Shown: positions 21,947 through 22,639 of the stretch, piece after piece
Position numbering within the stretch: the first letter of the stretch is position 1
Layout of the letters: every line of letters starts with the position of its first letter
DNA from: DATCSE01 sp036568605
GTDB lineage: Bacteria > Pseudomonadota > Gammaproteobacteria > Burkholderiales > Burkholderiaceae_C
Assembly (NCBI GenBank): GCA_036568605.1
Contig: DATCSE010000348.1
Span: 1 to 22,639, forward strand
Direction of reading: 5' to 3'
Length of the DNA stretch: 22,639 bases
Translations under genes and position numbers: made by a program
The notes under the pieces: generated by a model
Databases searched by the model: none
What the model was told of the DNA's origin: nothing
Seen by the model: only the letters and a program-made list of their open reading frames with translations

Positions 21947-22639
21947 ATGGGCGCGACGACGACAACGCCGCACGACCGCTCCGTGGCCACCGCGCCCGGC
22001 TGGTGCCTGCGCTTCCTGAGCGGCGCGATGAAGGGCCGCACGATCGCGCTGCGGCCGGGGCAGAACGTCGTCGGCTCGAACGGCGAGTGCGACATCATGC
22101 TGCCCGGCAGCGACGTGCTGCCGCGGCATCTGGTGTTCACGGCCGGCGAGCTGGTCGTCGCGGTGCAGAAGCTGGGCAGCGGCGCGCTGCAGCTGAACCG
22201 CGAGGAGATGCAGGCAGCGCGCCGCAGCCTGGTCGCCGGCGATGTCGTGACGGTCGGCCAGATCGAGCTGCAGCTCGAGCGCAGCTACCCGGCCGTCGAG
22301 TCGCAGGATCCGATGTTCGCGGCGCCCGACAGCGTGCTGCCGGGCGACGCGATGCCGGCCGCGCGGGCCGCGGCGACCGGCCGGGGCGCCGGCTTCTGGG
22401 CCGGCGCGGCGCTGCTGGTGCTCGCCTGCGCCGGGCTGCTCGGTGTCGCGCTGTGGGCCGGCGGCGATGGCATGCCGGCGCGCGGCGGTGCCACGGCGAC
22501 GCTGGCCGATGTCGAGAAGGCGCTCGCGCCGTTCGGCGAGGTCGAGGCGGTGGCCGCGCCGGGCGGGCATGTCGTCGTCAAGGGTTTTGTCGAATCGCGC
22601 CTGCGCAAGCAGGCGCTGCAACAGGCGTTGCAGCCGTTC
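21947..22639 (+). CDS. sctD: T3SS inner-membrane ring protein SctD (partial, 5' part)
   Basis: The first 231 codons of a gene that runs off the right edge. The start ATG is five bases after the sctC stop, with AGGA ten bases upstream. An FHA-like domain spans about 18-110 (CLRFLSGAMKGRTIALRPGQ, VVGSNGECDIMLPGSDVLPR). A Pro/Ala-rich linker is followed by a single membrane helix at 150-171 (WAGAALLVLACAGLLGVALW), then a periplasmic BON-type ring-building domain beginning TLADVEKALAPFGEVEAVAA. This FHA-TM-BON order is the hallmark of SctD (YscD/PrgH). It forms the outer of the two inner-membrane rings and binds the sorting platform on its cytosolic side. SctJ, SctN and SctL would be expected downstream. 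Confidence 0.93.
   Translation, partial: MGATTTTPHDRSVATAPGWCLRFLSGAMKGRTIALRPGQNVVGSNGECDIMLPGSDVLPRHLVFTAGELVVAVQKLGSGALQLNREEMQAARRSLVAGDVVTVGQIELQLERSYPAVESQDPMFAAPDSVLPGDAMPAARAAATGRGAGFWAGAALLVLACAGLLGVALWAGGDGMPARGGATATLADVEKALAPFGEVEAVAAPGGHVVVKGFVESRLRKQALQQALQPF

Noticed and set aside
1..22639. CRISPR arrays, tRNA or rRNA genes, insertion sequences, phage genes
   Set aside because: No regularly spaced direct repeats, tRNA TPsiC arms, transposase motifs or phage proteins were seen.

Overview
The window is uniformly GC-rich. GC-ending codons, a PEP-CTERM cargo protein, an ArgD of the beta-proteobacterial type, DUF3175/DUF3182/DUF6496 proteins and a type III secretion system (T3SS) together suggest a betaproteobacterium of the order Burkholderiales, probably near the Rubrivivax/Leptothrix/Roseateles group. 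That placement is inference: no rRNA or other phylogenetic marker is present. I found no tRNA, rRNA, insertion sequence, phage gene or CRISPR array.

Left third (1-8900): accessory and housekeeping genes. A small basic DUF6496 protein faces a Tat-exported SMP-30/gluconolactonase-like protein. Next is a minus-strand, translationally coupled trio: DUF3182 (ATP-grasp-like), an alpha/beta hydrolase and DUF3175. A plus-strand envelope set follows (DUF1003, DUF421, periplasmic BON protein). A minus-strand iron-type operon comes next (63-aa protein, DUF2325, possible 13-codon bridging ORF, PepSY membrane protein, small two-helix membrane protein). It starts at a promoter whose 17-bp spacer is filled by a near-perfect Fur-like palindrome, and its first gene may be leaderless.

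Middle (8900-15542): a 433-bp gap precedes argD. It carries an Arg-rich short ORF, nested hairpins and a strong terminator-like hairpin, with a further hairpin over the argD ribosome binding site. Together these look like an undescribed arginine attenuator. After argD come a PEP-CTERM protein, a 101-aa protein coupled to a divergent FtsH-family AAA+ metalloprotease, a strong hairpin between convergent genes, a 64-aa hypothetical with a palindromic operator at its promoter, a cytosolic thioredoxin with a CGIC active site, and an HD-GYP-like protein whose HD dyad is missing.

Right third (15742-22639): part of a T3SS locus in two divergent units. sctQ-sctR are on the minus strand. sctV-sctS-sctC-sctD are on the plus strand, and sctD runs off the window. 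Together they encode the cytosolic sorting platform subunit (SctQ), export apparatus (SctR, SctS, SctV), outer-membrane secretin (SctC) and inner-membrane ring (SctD). The order is unusual because sctS is separated from sctR and placed between sctV and sctC. No chaperone, needle, ATPase or effector gene lies inside the window.
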